Part shown: positions 43,684-54,133 of the stretch, in pieces | Numbering within the stretch: position 1 is the stretch's first letter | Layout: the number at the start of each line of letters is the position of its first letter | DNA from: Fragilaria radians | Lineage: Eukaryota; Bacillariophyta; Fragilariophyceae; Fragilariales; Fragilariaceae | Assembly: GCA_900642245.1 (NCBI GenBank) | Contig: CAAAJI010000010.1 | Span: 163,979-220,886 of the forward strand | Reading direction: 5' to 3' | DNA: 56,908 nucleotides | Made by a program: the position numbers and the translations under genes | Notes under the pieces: model-generated | Database searches by the model: none | What the model was told of the DNA's origin: nothing | Seen by the model: the letters and a program-made list of their open reading frames with translations, nothing else

Positions 43684-46364
43684 TTATTCCAAGGCAATAT
43701 CACGAAGACTGTCTTCCTGCATTAACTTTTCAATGTCCTCCACTGTGTCAACAGTATCGACAACATCTTTGGCCACGACCTTGCGATTTCTACGATCAAG
43801 ATCTTGTTCACGTTCTTTTGTCTTGAAGAGCGATGCATACCATGGATCGATATATGGTGCCTGTGTAGGCGCTTCGGTTGGGGCATCGGTATCGTCGAGA
43901 GGATCGCGAACAGTAGGAGCCATCGTTGGAACTTCGGTGGCCGCACAAATTGGCGTACCTCCGTCGATAAGTTCTGGCGGTCGACAGGAATCAAAAAGAG
44001 GACGCCAAATACACCCAAGACCTGAGTTTTCACATTCGTCCTCAGTCTCAAATGCCTTACAGTTACAATCCGAGGATGTTAGATTTCGTTGCAATTCTCG
44101 CATGGCATACATTTCCTCTGACATTCCATCAAGACGTTCTTCTCTTGCAAAAACTTTGACGAAAGGATCACGGGCCCCGTACAACGAACGGTCGGTAAAT
44201 TTGTACAAACCATCCTTTCCTTCACGAACAAGGTAGGCCGCGTACGAAGTTCCTGTAGGGCCTGAAGGTCCAATAATCTTACCTTCCATCGCTTTTTTCT
44301 TTCGGCGACCCTTATACAAATTCTCTCCTTCAGGTCCAAATCGATCCTTCCATTCTTTACAGAAGTTGTCGCGAGACTTCGTATGATACAAGATATCGAA
44401 ATCCAGCACAACTTTTTCGTGACCGGGACTGAAACGCTGAGCAAGATTGACTGATTCTTTACAGTATGGAAATTTGAAACAGAAAGCATATGTTGCTGGT
44501 GTAAACGGCACAACTGGTTTAAAGGTTCCAGGGACAAACATTAAATCCACGTGAGATGACACTTTATGATATGAGTTTGTCAACATGAACCATTCCGTGC
44601 GAACTTCTGCTTCGCATAGGTCCATGTAATCAGGAGCTGCTCTATGTTGAGACCGTGTAGGAACCACAGTCATGTTGTCGTAGTCATCGTGCGCTTCTAT
44701 ACTAGGCGGAAGCATGACAACTACTTCCGAGAAAGGATGGTCTTTTTCATCAAGGTGACTGAGAAGGTAGGTTGAACGATCATGGAACCATTCGGCAATG
44801 ACCAATGTGATGCTAGTCTTCGTTGGATTCCAAGGCGCATACAATTTGGCACCATGGATGATATATTCTGGTCCTAGATGGCGAGGAATTAAGTTTGTAG
44901 CAGCATAGTTGTGAATGACCGGAGTTTCCTTGAATGGAGTGTCAGCACTATGCATGTCCCACCATTTGGTAAACATGTCAGTGTTGTTTGAGAGGGTGAT
45001 ATTTTCTCCCTCTTCGTTAAGCATAATCTTTGGTGCCAGCTCAGGAACGATTCCCATGGCTCCTTCTACAACCATTTGAGACATTCTATAGTCATAAGGA
45101 ATAGAATTGTACGGACAAGGGGCTTCTACTTCAAGCTGACCGACCAAACGTTCCAACAATGGGTGCGAAGTATTATAAATCGCGTTTCCGTTAATGTGAT
45201 GGATCAAGGAAAGAGGAATTTGTTCGTAGAAGTTATCCCATTTATCCCCATTGTATTTTCTGTAATATTGATAAGAATGAAGATATCAGACAAGGATTTC
45301 TAGAAGAAATTCTGTAAAGAGTTTACTTACGCTCCAAGAATCGCAAAAGGACGATTTGCTTCAATCTCTGACAGTACAACATCTAACCAATTATTCTTGA
45401 TCGGAATGGAATCACCCTCCATCAGGTAAAAACCATCATAATCCCCCCACTCACCACTTTGAATAATTCGAAATGCAGCTTCGAATTGTCGATTGGGTCC
45501 ATTCACCCAATTGTACAATTCTTCTTGGGCAGATGGAATGTAAAGATCAAGTTCTGGCGGAATATTTGCTTCAATGGCATAAATATTAGCAAAACACTGG
45601 GACCAACCACCTGGCTCATTGAACTGATCTATGATAGTGTCGACGGCCTTAATAGCGACCTCATTTTCAGAAAAAGTTTGGCTGTAAAATAAGAACACAT
45701 CCGCTGCCATGTCTTGCATGATTTCTGTTCCGACATGATCAAAGTAACGATCTTCATCGTCTGTATCGTTACGCTCTACAACATTGTAAAGATCCAAATC
45801 CGTAGCTGAGGCGCGACAGGGTGGTAACTGATTCCACACAGCGAATGTACTCGGCAAGGCTTCGGCATCGTACTCACAAAAGGGACGTACCACGGCAACC
45901 CGAGCTTTAAACTTGTGGTCGTTCAAGGCAGCCTTTCCACCCATTCGGCGAACTTGTAGACGTTCTGTCTCTAGAAGCGTCTTGAGAGATTGAGTTGATG
46001 CATAATACGAGCTAGAAACGTAAGGGTGATGATTGACAAAATCAGGACGACGAATATCCACGTTTGTGGACGCTTGCAGATAAAGGAAATACAAGAGAAG
46101 AGCCGCCAAGATAATTAATGCCGTTCTTCCCATCCCTTTCCAGTTGATTTCTCCATCTTCATCTGCAAATATCTTGCGAATGGGAGTCATCAAAATAGCT
46201 TTCGCAGCTTGAACTAAATTGGTTGGTGATTCACCGTCTGCAAGGAACTCATCATCTGGTATATCCTCATCATCATCAATATCTCCAAGCATTTCTGAAT
46301 CAACAACTTTGGTCGAGGGTGTATATGCCGCAGCGGAACGCATGGAGGACAGAATATTGTTCAT
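43684..46364 (-). CDS. Large type II membrane protein, glycosyltransferase-like, two exons
   Basis: Exon 1 is 45331-46364 and exon 2 is 43684-45259, with a 71-nt GTAAGT...ACAG intron between them. The join reads AILGA-KYNGDKWDNF and gives 869 residues. A cytoplasmic acidic N-terminus precedes a membrane segment (about 81-98, TALIILAALLLYFLYLQA). The lumenal part has DYDGFYLMEGDSIPIKNNWLDVV (about 308-330), where EGDS resembles the metal-binding acidic motif of GT-A glycosyltransferases. PFAILGAKYNGDKW and HHINGNAIYN follow, like an acceptor/donor pocket. The C-terminus has a Cys-rich knot (CNCKAFETEDECENSGLGC, then RPLFDSC) and PTEAPTQAP linkers seen in many diatom secretory proteins. A Golgi glycosyltransferase is the best guess, not proven. 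The last residues (DTVEDIEKLMQEDSLRDIALE) look like a short helix. Confidence 0.68.
45260..45330 (-). other. Intron of the glycosyltransferase-like gene
   Basis: 71 nt, GTAAGT to ATTACAG on the minus strand. Splicing joins the two frames in register within a conserved-looking stretch. Confidence 0.82.
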
Positions 46365-47726
46365 TTTGTTTACGGAAGATTGTACGAATTGTACGGCGTT
46401 GCTTCTTCTCCTTCTCGGCCTCTTCCGTAACCGGAAAAATCATCCAGCAGATTATTATACGGAGATCGATACATAGGCTCCATCGTTGGTTGATTTGAGA
46501 TTAGAATCAATACCTTCCGATCGATTCAAAAGCCTCCTTATCTTACGTATTGATGAACTTTTTTCTTACGGTAAAATACGACCATAAAAAGAACACAGAA
46601 TATGTTTTCTCCGAAAAATATTCCAAATGACTTTCGACCCATATAAACGTTGTTCTTGTACTGCAAATACGGTAAATTCAATGTCTAAACATAGTCATTA
46701 ACGACGGTCATTGATCAGTCTCCGTAGAAGTAACGTCAAATAGGACCACTTTATAACAAACATCACATGTATATCTCTTATAGAAAGTCTACGAGCCCCA
46801 ACGTTGGAGATGTTCTTATCAACATGGGAAATTTTTTTAAGCCACTGAAGACTTGAAAAACAGTACGTGTTGGCATCACAAAAAAATGATAAATCACATT
46901 TCACCTAACCAAGTCTTCTTGATTCTCCAGACAGATCATATAAGGAACATCTTCAAGACATGCCCAGGAAAGCTGAAGAAGTTTAATGGAAGTGCTGATG
47001 TAGAGTTACATCATGACACAACATGTTTTGGGAGGTTAGTGTCATATTCACAATTTCAAGCAAAGTAAGTTTGAATATTATTCAAATACAAATCCAAGCA
47101 TCCTAGCTAGCATATTGTTGTTTGATCTAGTTGTCAAAACACATAATTCCTTACAATTAAGGAAAAATAATTCTATAAAATGATGTTTGGCACAATACTC
47201 TTCATTGAAATCATATTTCTCCAATAAAATGATCAGTGGGGTGCCAGTCTGGCTATCTGAATAGTGTTTTCCCCCACAATGACTTATAAAAAAATGTTCA
47301 AAGGGTCACTAATTCAGGCAATATGGGAAGTTAAGTATGGTGTAATGAGGTCTTGAATCGTGATCCTTCTTTAAAGTAACATAGAAAGTCTCATTTGTTT
47401 ATTTTGTCGGGATTTTGGAAGATAGGAAGCAATTAGGTAAAAGCTTTTTGAGCGAAACCGTTTGTCGTGTTGACATCCAAAAGAATGTTTGATTGAAGTG
47501 CATGTACAGGCTGACGTTGTACAGCAGATAGACACTACACGTTGTTCTCTTCAGGGAAAGCAATTACTATTGGATCAACAGAAAGAAAATCTTGAAAAAT
47601 AATGAAACGAACTATAGAAATTAGAACTGTGGCAACTGTAGGCGTGATGCTTGTAGAAGTTTTTGTTGTATTTCAAGTAGGAAGAATTGAATCATCCTTT
47701 CATCTGCCAAATCATATTCATTAAAT
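46365..47726. other. Gap with no supported gene; possible transposon flank
   Basis: Upstream region of the glycosyltransferase-like gene followed by AT-rich sequence running into the hAT-like relic. A 71-codon frame (46853-47068 plus) could be N-terminal transposase sequence, but no motif supports it. Confidence 0.35.
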
Positions 47727-48303
47727 TTGGGATCCACTTGTGCTATTGACTTGACTGATGACAACAAAGTGCATGAATCAGAATGTCAAGCAGTTATGGA
47801 AAGAATGTTAAACTTATTTCTGCATCTGATTCAAGGAGTATATGTTATGTCAACTGAGAGAAGTGAAACCAATGGCTCAATTGCCTCTACTTCTCCATCT
47901 ACAATGCCGTTCTTAGCAGCTGAATCTGGTGCGTTTCAACTGTTGCAATGGGACAAACTTCGCTGAAGAGAAAGTTGACAAACATGAATTGCAGTTCAAG
48001 ACTGCAAAATTATCACAAAGATAAAGTTTTTAGGAGGCTTGTCCAAAACTTATTGTGAATCATTTTCTTATGCTTGGGGCTGGTTACAAAAAGGCTATCC
48101 AATTCTGATTGCTCTTGCAGGGGCTTTAGCAACACCTTCTGTGGGAACGAGTACTTTTGAGGCTGAATTTTCTGTAAATTGGCTGAGACAAAGACAAGTA
48201 TCAAACCTTACTTAGAGATCTCAATCTTGAAGTTACACCTCATGCCAAACAAAAAGTTGAGATTAAGCATATTCAAGTGCTCTTAAACAATTTTAAGTAT
48301 TAA
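47727..48303 (+). pseudogene. Probable hAT transposase C-terminal relic
   Basis: The conceptual translation at about 48079-48210 reads GWLQKGYPILIALAGALATPSVGTSTFEAEFSVNWLRQRQVSNLT. The order YP-x-x-(8)-LA-x-P-(8)-E-x-x-FS-(7)-R matches the hAT dimerisation domain, where the usual E-R-x-FS is here E-A-E-FS. A TAG follows, then TPHAKQKVEIKHIQVL in a shifted frame. 47727-47966 is an open frame directly upstream that could be the adjoining core. No ends or duplications were found, so the extent is uncertain. Confidence 0.5.
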
Positions 48304-48474
48304 ATAACAATTCACACAAATACCCAGGCCTGGTGGGATGACGCTAATGCTATGATAGTAACCTGGCAATATCTGAACAGTTATTAGGAAAAGACTTGGT
48401 TCTGATTTTTGGTACGCTAAAATATGATGATATTGACTCGATTGAAGAAATTCAAACTTTTGGTTTCAAGATTT

Positions 48475-49494
48475 TTAAAGATTAGATCGAAATCGAGGCG
48501 CTCTTTTCTCAAGAAAGGCATTTCTTCCTTCCTGACTCTCTGCGCTCATGTAGAATAGTCGGGTTAATTCACCTCCCAATTGTGATATTCCCGCTGCTCC
48601 ATCTTGATCGGCATTTAAAGCTGCTTTACAGCAGGAAATGGCAGTTGGAGAGTTCATCATTATTCTCCTAACCCATTGACCAACTCTCCCTTCAAGCTCC
48701 TCATTTTTGTAAACAGCATTGACAAGTCCCATGTCAAGCGCTTCATGAGCTGTGTAATATCGACAAAGGAACCACATTTCTCTTGCTCGTTTTTGTCCCA
48801 CCAGACGTGCCATGTGGGTCGATCCGTATCCAGCATCGAAAGATCCCATCCGTGGTCCTGACTGTCCAAAAATAGCATCTTCCCCTGCTAAAGTTAAATC
48901 AGCTACCATATGCAAAATGTGGCCACCGCCTATGGCATATCCTCGCACGACTGCTAGAATTGGCTTTGGACAGCGTCGCATTTGAATTTGCAAGTCCAAA
49001 ACTCGCAACTTTGGCTGCACTTCCGTTCCATCTTGATATCCGCCATCGTCGTGACGAACACGTTGATCGCCACCGGCACAAAAGGCAGGTGTATATTCGT
49101 TCTCATATATGTGACTAGTCAAGATTATAACACCTACACGAGCGTCCTCCGTTGCCGCCTCCAATGCCGTCTGTATCTCTCGTATAGTTTGAGGTCGAAA
49201 TGCATGCAAGACTTCTGGACGATGAAAAGCAATCCTTGCGCAGCCCTCCGTTGTTGACACATGATATGTAATATCCTGGAACACGGCCCATTCCCAATCA
49301 TAGTGGATCGGCTCCGAAGAAATTAGAGAAAAGCCGTCTCGGTCCTTTGATGGTGGTGCAGTTTTGGATGCGATCCGAGCAGCGCTCATGGAAGCAACAT
49401 CGCTTTTGGTGGATGCATGAAGGTGCGTTGACATTTTAATTTTACCAGAAGATAAATGCATTCCCGTCGTTCCACCGGGAACCTTCATGCGCAA
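48475..49494 (-). CDS. menB: 1,4-dihydroxy-2-naphthoyl-CoA synthase
   Basis: MenB closes the second ring of naphthoquinone from o-succinylbenzoyl-CoA in phylloquinone/menaquinone synthesis. The 339-residue crotonase-fold protein has all main blocks: AFRPQTIREI, FCAGGDQRVRHDDGG (about 138-152), QIQMRRCPKPILAVVRGYAIGGGHILH (about 169-195), GQSGPRMGSFDAGYGSTHMARLVGQKRAREMWFLCRYY and LNADQDGAAGISQLGG. It lacks an evident signal or plastid presequence. The N-terminus (about 1-65) is Ser/Thr/Lys-rich, and Met21 is an alternative start. The protein ends RFRSNL, and the terminal SNL resembles a non-canonical peroxisomal PTS1. Plant MenB is peroxisomal, so this location is reasonable but unproven. Confidence 0.93.
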   Translation of the reverse strand: MRMKVPGGTTGMHLSSGKIKMSTHLHASTKSDVASMSAARIASKTAPPSKDRDGFSLISSEPIHYDWEWAVFQDITYHVSTTEGCARIAFHRPEVLHAFRPQTIREIQTALEAATEDARVGVIILTSHIYENEYTPAFCAGGDQRVRHDDGGYQDGTEVQPKLRVLDLQIQMRRCPKPILAVVRGYAIGGGHILHMVADLTLAGEDAIFGQSGPRMGSFDAGYGSTHMARLVGQKRAREMWFLCRYYTAHEALDMGLVNAVYKNEELEGRVGQWVRRIMMNSPTAISCCKAALNADQDGAAGISQLGGELTRLFYMSAESQEGRNAFLEKRAPRFRSNL

Positions 49495-50313
49495 TCATAG
49501 TTCAAGTAGGACTCACAGTGCAGTATTCATTTTTCATATTCGACAGACAGACAGAAATAGATTTATAATTGTTCTCTTATCTCAACTTCCGTCTGTATTA
49601 CTGTATTTGCGATTGACGAACATCATCTGGTATAAGTGCCATGACATGGAACTCTATGTACTTATGAATCATATTTTGCATTCCTTTCCTTCGCATTCAT
49701 AGATGGGCAACGCATTGAGTGTACACACAACATTGTAACACTTCCAATTAGATCCGCATATTTTTGTGATCCTCCTCATTAAGGAAAAGTCGCGAACACA
49801 CAAACAGGAGGCTGCTTATCCATAGTTTTAATGCCTTGTCAAATATAAGTCTGTAGGGTCCATTGATAGGACAGCCAATTCTGCATTATTTTTGTCAAGA
49901 TCCTCATGCTCTAGTTTGAAATATTCATTTTCTATCCATGGTTACACTAGTTTTTAACTCTAAGTTTCTATTTTCATAATAATGATGGGAGTCCTTGAAT
50001 GCCATTTATACATTTAAAACAAAAACAATCCACCATTTGTCAACCGCAGATCATCCTTGCTTTGTTGCAGCAACACATTTTCGTCGACGAGGACAATGCG
50101 TAACGATGCAGGGCAAGCAAGCCACTGGGACAAGTTATGCTGAAGAATTTTTGCCAAAAAAGTTTTAACGGTCAATCTCAAGCGACATTATTTTAGTCCT
50201 CTTAGTCGATTTATGGTCGGAGTGGGACAACATAAATTCCTCCGACAATATTTTTCTCATTAATCCCGTTGAAAGAGACGCGATAATTCCGTTTTCGATT
50301 TCCATTTTTAAGG
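49495..50313. other. Divergent intergenic region
   Basis: Lies between the menB start and the start of the type II membrane protein gene; both promoters should be here. Frame 49487-49702 has no family features, and 50165-50435 (minus) are shadows of the next gene. Confidence 0.45.
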
Positions 50314-51807
50314 ATGCAGCTGCTTGCCGGGAAAAAGAAAACTCCGTTAACTTCAAAGACATGGACCCGTCGTCCAACCAAAACAGCGTCGTCGTCTTCT
50401 TCTAAAGACTTATTGTTATATGCAGATGACGCCACAGCGAATAATTGTCGAAAACGTCGAACGGGATTTGATATTGGTCTGATTTTGTTTTTGTTTTGTG
50501 GTGCCTTGGCGATTTCGTTTGCAGTGAGTCAAGAACATGCCATGGCAAAGAAAAGGAAGAAAATTAATGATATCAAACAGATTTTGGAAGAGGGTGTCAT
50601 TCTATCCTTGGAAATGGATCGAACGAGGCAAACATCCTTCGTGACCCATGGACCTCATAAGGCACGTCTTGCTATTGCTAAAACTTCTTGTGTGAGACCT
50701 CGTGTTTGGATGCGAATGGTGGGAACGGCACTTGTTTCGGTACCCCTGGAACCCGAGAATAATGACAAGAATCGATGGAGTGCATCCTTTTCATTCCCTC
50801 TGGATGGGAGTTATCGTTTAGAAGTTCGTTGGTATGGTTGTAATCCTGAGCTTACCGAGTATTCTTCACCTGATACCTCCATTTCCTTTCTCGTGAGAGG
50901 TAAAAAATCAAAGGGATCATCACAAGAATCTCGATCTTCCTTAACCGAGATTTTCCCACCTGGATTCTGGGCTTCCAAAGCGATATTTAAGTCTACTCAA
51001 GATGTCTTATCTGACTATGTTTGGGTATCCAACAATCAAAAACACTTCTTGTCCACTGCTACTCCAAAGTTAAAATCCGAAACTGCATTAGGGATTTCAT
51101 CATTGCTACAAGATGAGAGTTCAAGAGCCAACTCAGGCTTCCGTGATTTATCACAACAAGAAATTGTGTGCTGGGTAGGAAGTACATCATCGACTCTCAT
51201 TCGAGCGTCATTTTTGTCATTAAGAAATCAGATTGATAATTCCAAACGACAACTCAAATTTCCATATATCCCTTTTGACGACTTCGATAACGCCGAATCT
51301 AGTTGGGAGGACTTTCAAAAGAATCTTGAGAAGTGTAAAATTGTGATTGTGTCTATCGATGAGATTGTCGATGACATTTCTCAAGCAGACTATAAAAAAC
51401 AAGTGGAGGGTATCCTCTATCAAATATCGAAATCGATGGACGATGATTCCTATCCTGTTTGGTTAATGACTGTGAATTCTCCGCCTATGTCTTCAACTTC
51501 ATCCAAAATGTGCCATTCTCCGTCCCGCTTTACACATAATCATCCTTGTAATGATGCAATATTTGAACTTTTCGACAAGAATAGACGAAATGGATTTCCT
51601 TCTCAAATTAAATTGATGGACAATACTGACCTGCGAGATCCACAATTTGGGGCTAATTTAAAAGATTTGTATGCTGTTATTTCGATGAGAGTCTTTTCAT
51701 TGATATCGGCCGAAGTGAAGGGTTGGCGAAGGAAGAATCAAACCGCTGCCAAGGAACGCTTTCTACAAAATGTTACTTCTAATCAAATCTTTTACAAGGT
51801 TAATTAG
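50314..51807 (+). CDS. Type II membrane protein of unknown function
   Basis: A 497-residue intronless protein I do not recognise. A basic, Ser/Thr-rich N-terminus (KKKTP, TRRPTK, CRKRRTG) precedes one membrane segment (about 51-71, GFDIGLILFLFCGALAISFA), so most of it should face the secretory lumen. Residues about 115-195 look like a beta-sandwich (ARLAIAKTSCVRP..., WSASFSFPLDGSYRLEVRWYGCNPE). The second half has CWVGSTSSTLIRASFLSLRNQ, VWLMTVNSPP and LMDNTDLRDPQFGANLKDLYAVISMRVF. This order is loosely reminiscent of SGNH-type glycan esterases (nucleophile block, then a late D..H block), but the diagnostic GDS and DxxH are not evident. Golgi location inferred. It converges with the HAD gene (17 bp between stops). 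Confidence 0.6.
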   Translation: MQLLAGKKKTPLTSKTWTRRPTKTASSSSSKDLLLYADDATANNCRKRRTGFDIGLILFLFCGALAISFAVSQEHAMAKKRKKINDIKQILEEGVILSLEMDRTRQTSFVTHGPHKARLAIAKTSCVRPRVWMRMVGTALVSVPLEPENNDKNRWSASFSFPLDGSYRLEVRWYGCNPELTEYSSPDTSISFLVRGKKSKGSSQESRSSLTEIFPPGFWASKAIFKSTQDVLSDYVWVSNNQKHFLSTATPKLKSETALGISSLLQDESSRANSGFRDLSQQEIVCWVGSTSSTLIRASFLSLRNQIDNSKRQLKFPYIPFDDFDNAESSWEDFQKNLEKCKIVIVSIDEIVDDISQADYKKQVEGILYQISKSMDDDSYPVWLMTVNSPPMSSTSSKMCHSPSRFTHNHPCNDAIFELFDKNRRNGFPSQIKLMDNTDLRDPQFGANLKDLYAVISMRVFSLISAEVKGWRRKNQTAAKERFLQNVTSNQIFYKVN

Positions 51808-51823
51808 TTTAGAAATTCAATGT

Positions 51824-52402
51824 TTAAGGTATCACTATATAAGGTTTTGAGTTTTGTTTGGCCATTGTTAGAACCTCTGGCTTGCAATTGACCAACATCA
51901 TTGCCTTACAACATGGGTCTTTCCAAACTTCAAGGTCATCCTGTGAGTTTCCAGCATAGATGTACCCGTTTGGATATCGATTCGAAAGAATGTTTGCTTT
52001 TACTGCGCCTGCTGCATTCATCACAGTGGGTGGGACACTTCCAATGATTTCCTTCAGAATCGGAACGCGCCTTGCGACTTCCGTAGCCACGCGATAATGA
52101 CTAGCAGTAGCCAATACAGCGGTACCTCCACGTTGACAATGATCTTCAATACGCTGTATCAGATTCTCATGATAGGTAAGCTTGTTGATATCCGGGGGTA
52201 AACGAATTTCCCAATACCGATGAGCATGATGGACAGAAATAAAGACTTGCAAGACAAGTCCATACAGAAATATATGCCATAACCATGGTGTCTTTAAGCA
52301 CTTGACGAATGCAAGCTCTGTGACGTCCTCTCGAATCAATGTACCATCCATATCAATAGCCCATGGAATAGTTACATCTTGAAAGATTTGAGATATTGTC
52401 AT
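51824..52402 (-). CDS. Stand-alone HAD-family phosphatase (UbiA-fusion type)
   Basis: A 192-residue HAD-superfamily hydrolase. Motif I is AIDMDGTLI (D17, D19), motif II VLATAS (about T99), motif III K135 in GAVKANIL, and motif IV GNSQDDLEVW (D155, D156). RGGTAVLATASHYRVA and YIYAGNSQDDLEVW are very like the HAD domain that in many bacteria is fused in front of a UbiA prenyltransferase. Here no prenyltransferase is attached. A hydrophobic stretch at about 40-57 (WLWHIFLYGLVLQVFISV) resembles the cap insert of those proteins. The last residues (NSKPYIVIP) look like a natural C-terminus. Phosphatase activity is inferred from the motifs; substrate unknown. It may derive from a bacterial gene. Confidence 0.78.
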   Translation of the reverse strand: MTISQIFQDVTIPWAIDMDGTLIREDVTELAFVKCLKTPWLWHIFLYGLVLQVFISVHHAHRYWEIRLPPDINKLTYHENLIQRIEDHCQRGGTAVLATASHYRVATEVARRVPILKEIIGSVPPTVMNAAGAVKANILSNRYPNGYIYAGNSQDDLEVWKDPCCKAMMLVNCKPEVLTMAKQNSKPYIVIP

Positions 52403-53647
52403 CCTTGGGCGTTGTCCTTTTCCAGGGATTCAATTTGAGTCCTAGATGTTCTAGAATTCGCACTCGCAAAGTACTACTAGTCCATACACCACTACCTACT
52501 ACAAACTAGACACTACATAATAATGTCAAAACTGATCTCCGACAATTTTGTACCATGCACCAATCTACCTCTTCAATCTTCTTGATAATTAGTCTCCCTT
52601 TCTCCATTTTATTGTTTTCCTCATTCACTGTATCATAATTTCTAGATTGAATTTAAACAATTTTGGATGCCTGATTTCCTAGTAAATTTGTAGTTCTTTG
52701 TGTTGCTTTATTACATGTTTGTTGTGGTGTAGTTCAAATTTCAACTTGTTTTCTTCTCCTAATACCTTGACGTGGAGTTTTGTGAACATTTGTGTAACAT
52801 GTGGATTGAATAATCAAAATGCTTTGCAACTAAGATCTATGTAATGATTCTTTTGAATGCTCACATGAGATCTATTGAATTTCTTCAATTGTTGCTCTGT
52901 TGTGGCCATTTGCCTCTTCATACGTCAACCAATCTGCGTACACGAGAGAGATCTAAAAGTACTCCAATATCTTTTTTGAATCTATTATAATCTCTAGCTA
53001 CAAATAAAAATGTGGTTTTGCCAACGGACCTTAATCAACACTGTTAGGTCCTTTTTCAATGCTTCCATTGGATTCTCTTCAATTTTTTGTTGTCCTGTTA
53101 ATTATGCTTGCATATTTGTTGGTTGGAGGTTTTACAGCTTTCTAATCAATATGTAAGCCCGTTCTATCTCCCTATTGAAGCGCTGGCTTATCCTTGTTGT
53201 CATGTTTCCTCTGCATTTATTCCTAGTGTTATCCAGTTTGTAACAATTAGATTTGGCTGGTAACTTAGATTTTGATAGTTTGATTAGGGATTAGTCTAGG
53301 CTACTTAGACTCACGCATTATCAATAAATATTTATAAAGCACATGCAGGTCTTCCTTTTAAGTAGGAACATCAGATGGGCCAAAGAATAATTCATTCGAT
53401 ATAATCTGGTTTGATGATATTTATATTATATCAAAAATAAATCAGCCTCTGAGTTTACGCAAGTTTGTGTTTACTTGCTCAATAATTGACGATATAACTT
53501 ATAAGCCACTTGTTCAGAGAATGCTGATATACTCCATTCAATACCACCCCGAGTTTTCATTACTATTTGAGTGACTCACAATCTTCAGAGATCACCTATT
53601 GTTTTCCCTTTATTTGCCCATATTGTGAATCTGAATTGTCACTTCTA
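52403..53647. other. Gap with no supported gene
   Basis: AT-rich region upstream of the HAD gene, with no frame of 60 codons. Confidence 0.45.
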
Positions 53648-54025
53648 ATAAATGAGTGACTCAAGAGTGTCATTTCTCAAATCAAACAATTCAATGTTGA
53701 CGGAGTACGTAAAATGAGTTATGCACTTAAAAATTCCCTTATTATATCTCATTTTACCACATTAAAATCGTCAGCACTTTCCCATCATTAGATAGATAGT
53801 TAGTAGTATCTTTGCTATTTTGTTGAATCCTATTATCAATAAACGAGTGATTCAAGAGTGCTATTTCTCTATAAATAATTCAATGTTGCCGGAGTACGTA
53901 AAATGAGTAATGAATTAAAAAGTTCCCTTATTATCTCAATTTACCACTTTAAAATCATCAGTCCCTTCCTTTGCCATTATTGCATAATTTGTAATATCTT
54001 TGCTATTTTGTGGAATCCTATCATT
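53648..54025. repeat. Two-copy tandem repeat of about 190 bp
   Basis: Unit 1 (about 53648-53837) and unit 2 (about 53838-54025) share the same order of blocks: AATAAAYGAGTGAYTCAAGA, CGGAGTACGTAAAATGAGT, TTCCCTTATTAT with tcatttaccac-like sequence, and TTTGCTATTTTGTKGAATCC. The offset between matching blocks is 188-192 bp. Non-coding; origin unknown. Confidence 0.75.
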
Positions 54026-54133
54026 TCCCAAGGAATTTCCATTTCCCTAAAACACTTAATTGGAGCAATAAACATCAGTAGCCAACGCAAACTCTAAAGT
54101 TTGATATTCGACATTTCCTGATATCACGCATAA

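Noticed and set aside
43631..44236. 201-codon plus-strand frame opposite the glycosyltransferase-like gene
   Set aside because: Ser/Arg-rich composition arises from the reverse complement of the minus-strand gene; the minus-strand reading has coherent motifs and splices cleanly.
44079..44537. 152-codon minus-strand frame in another phase
   Set aside because: Out-of-frame shadow of the main gene.
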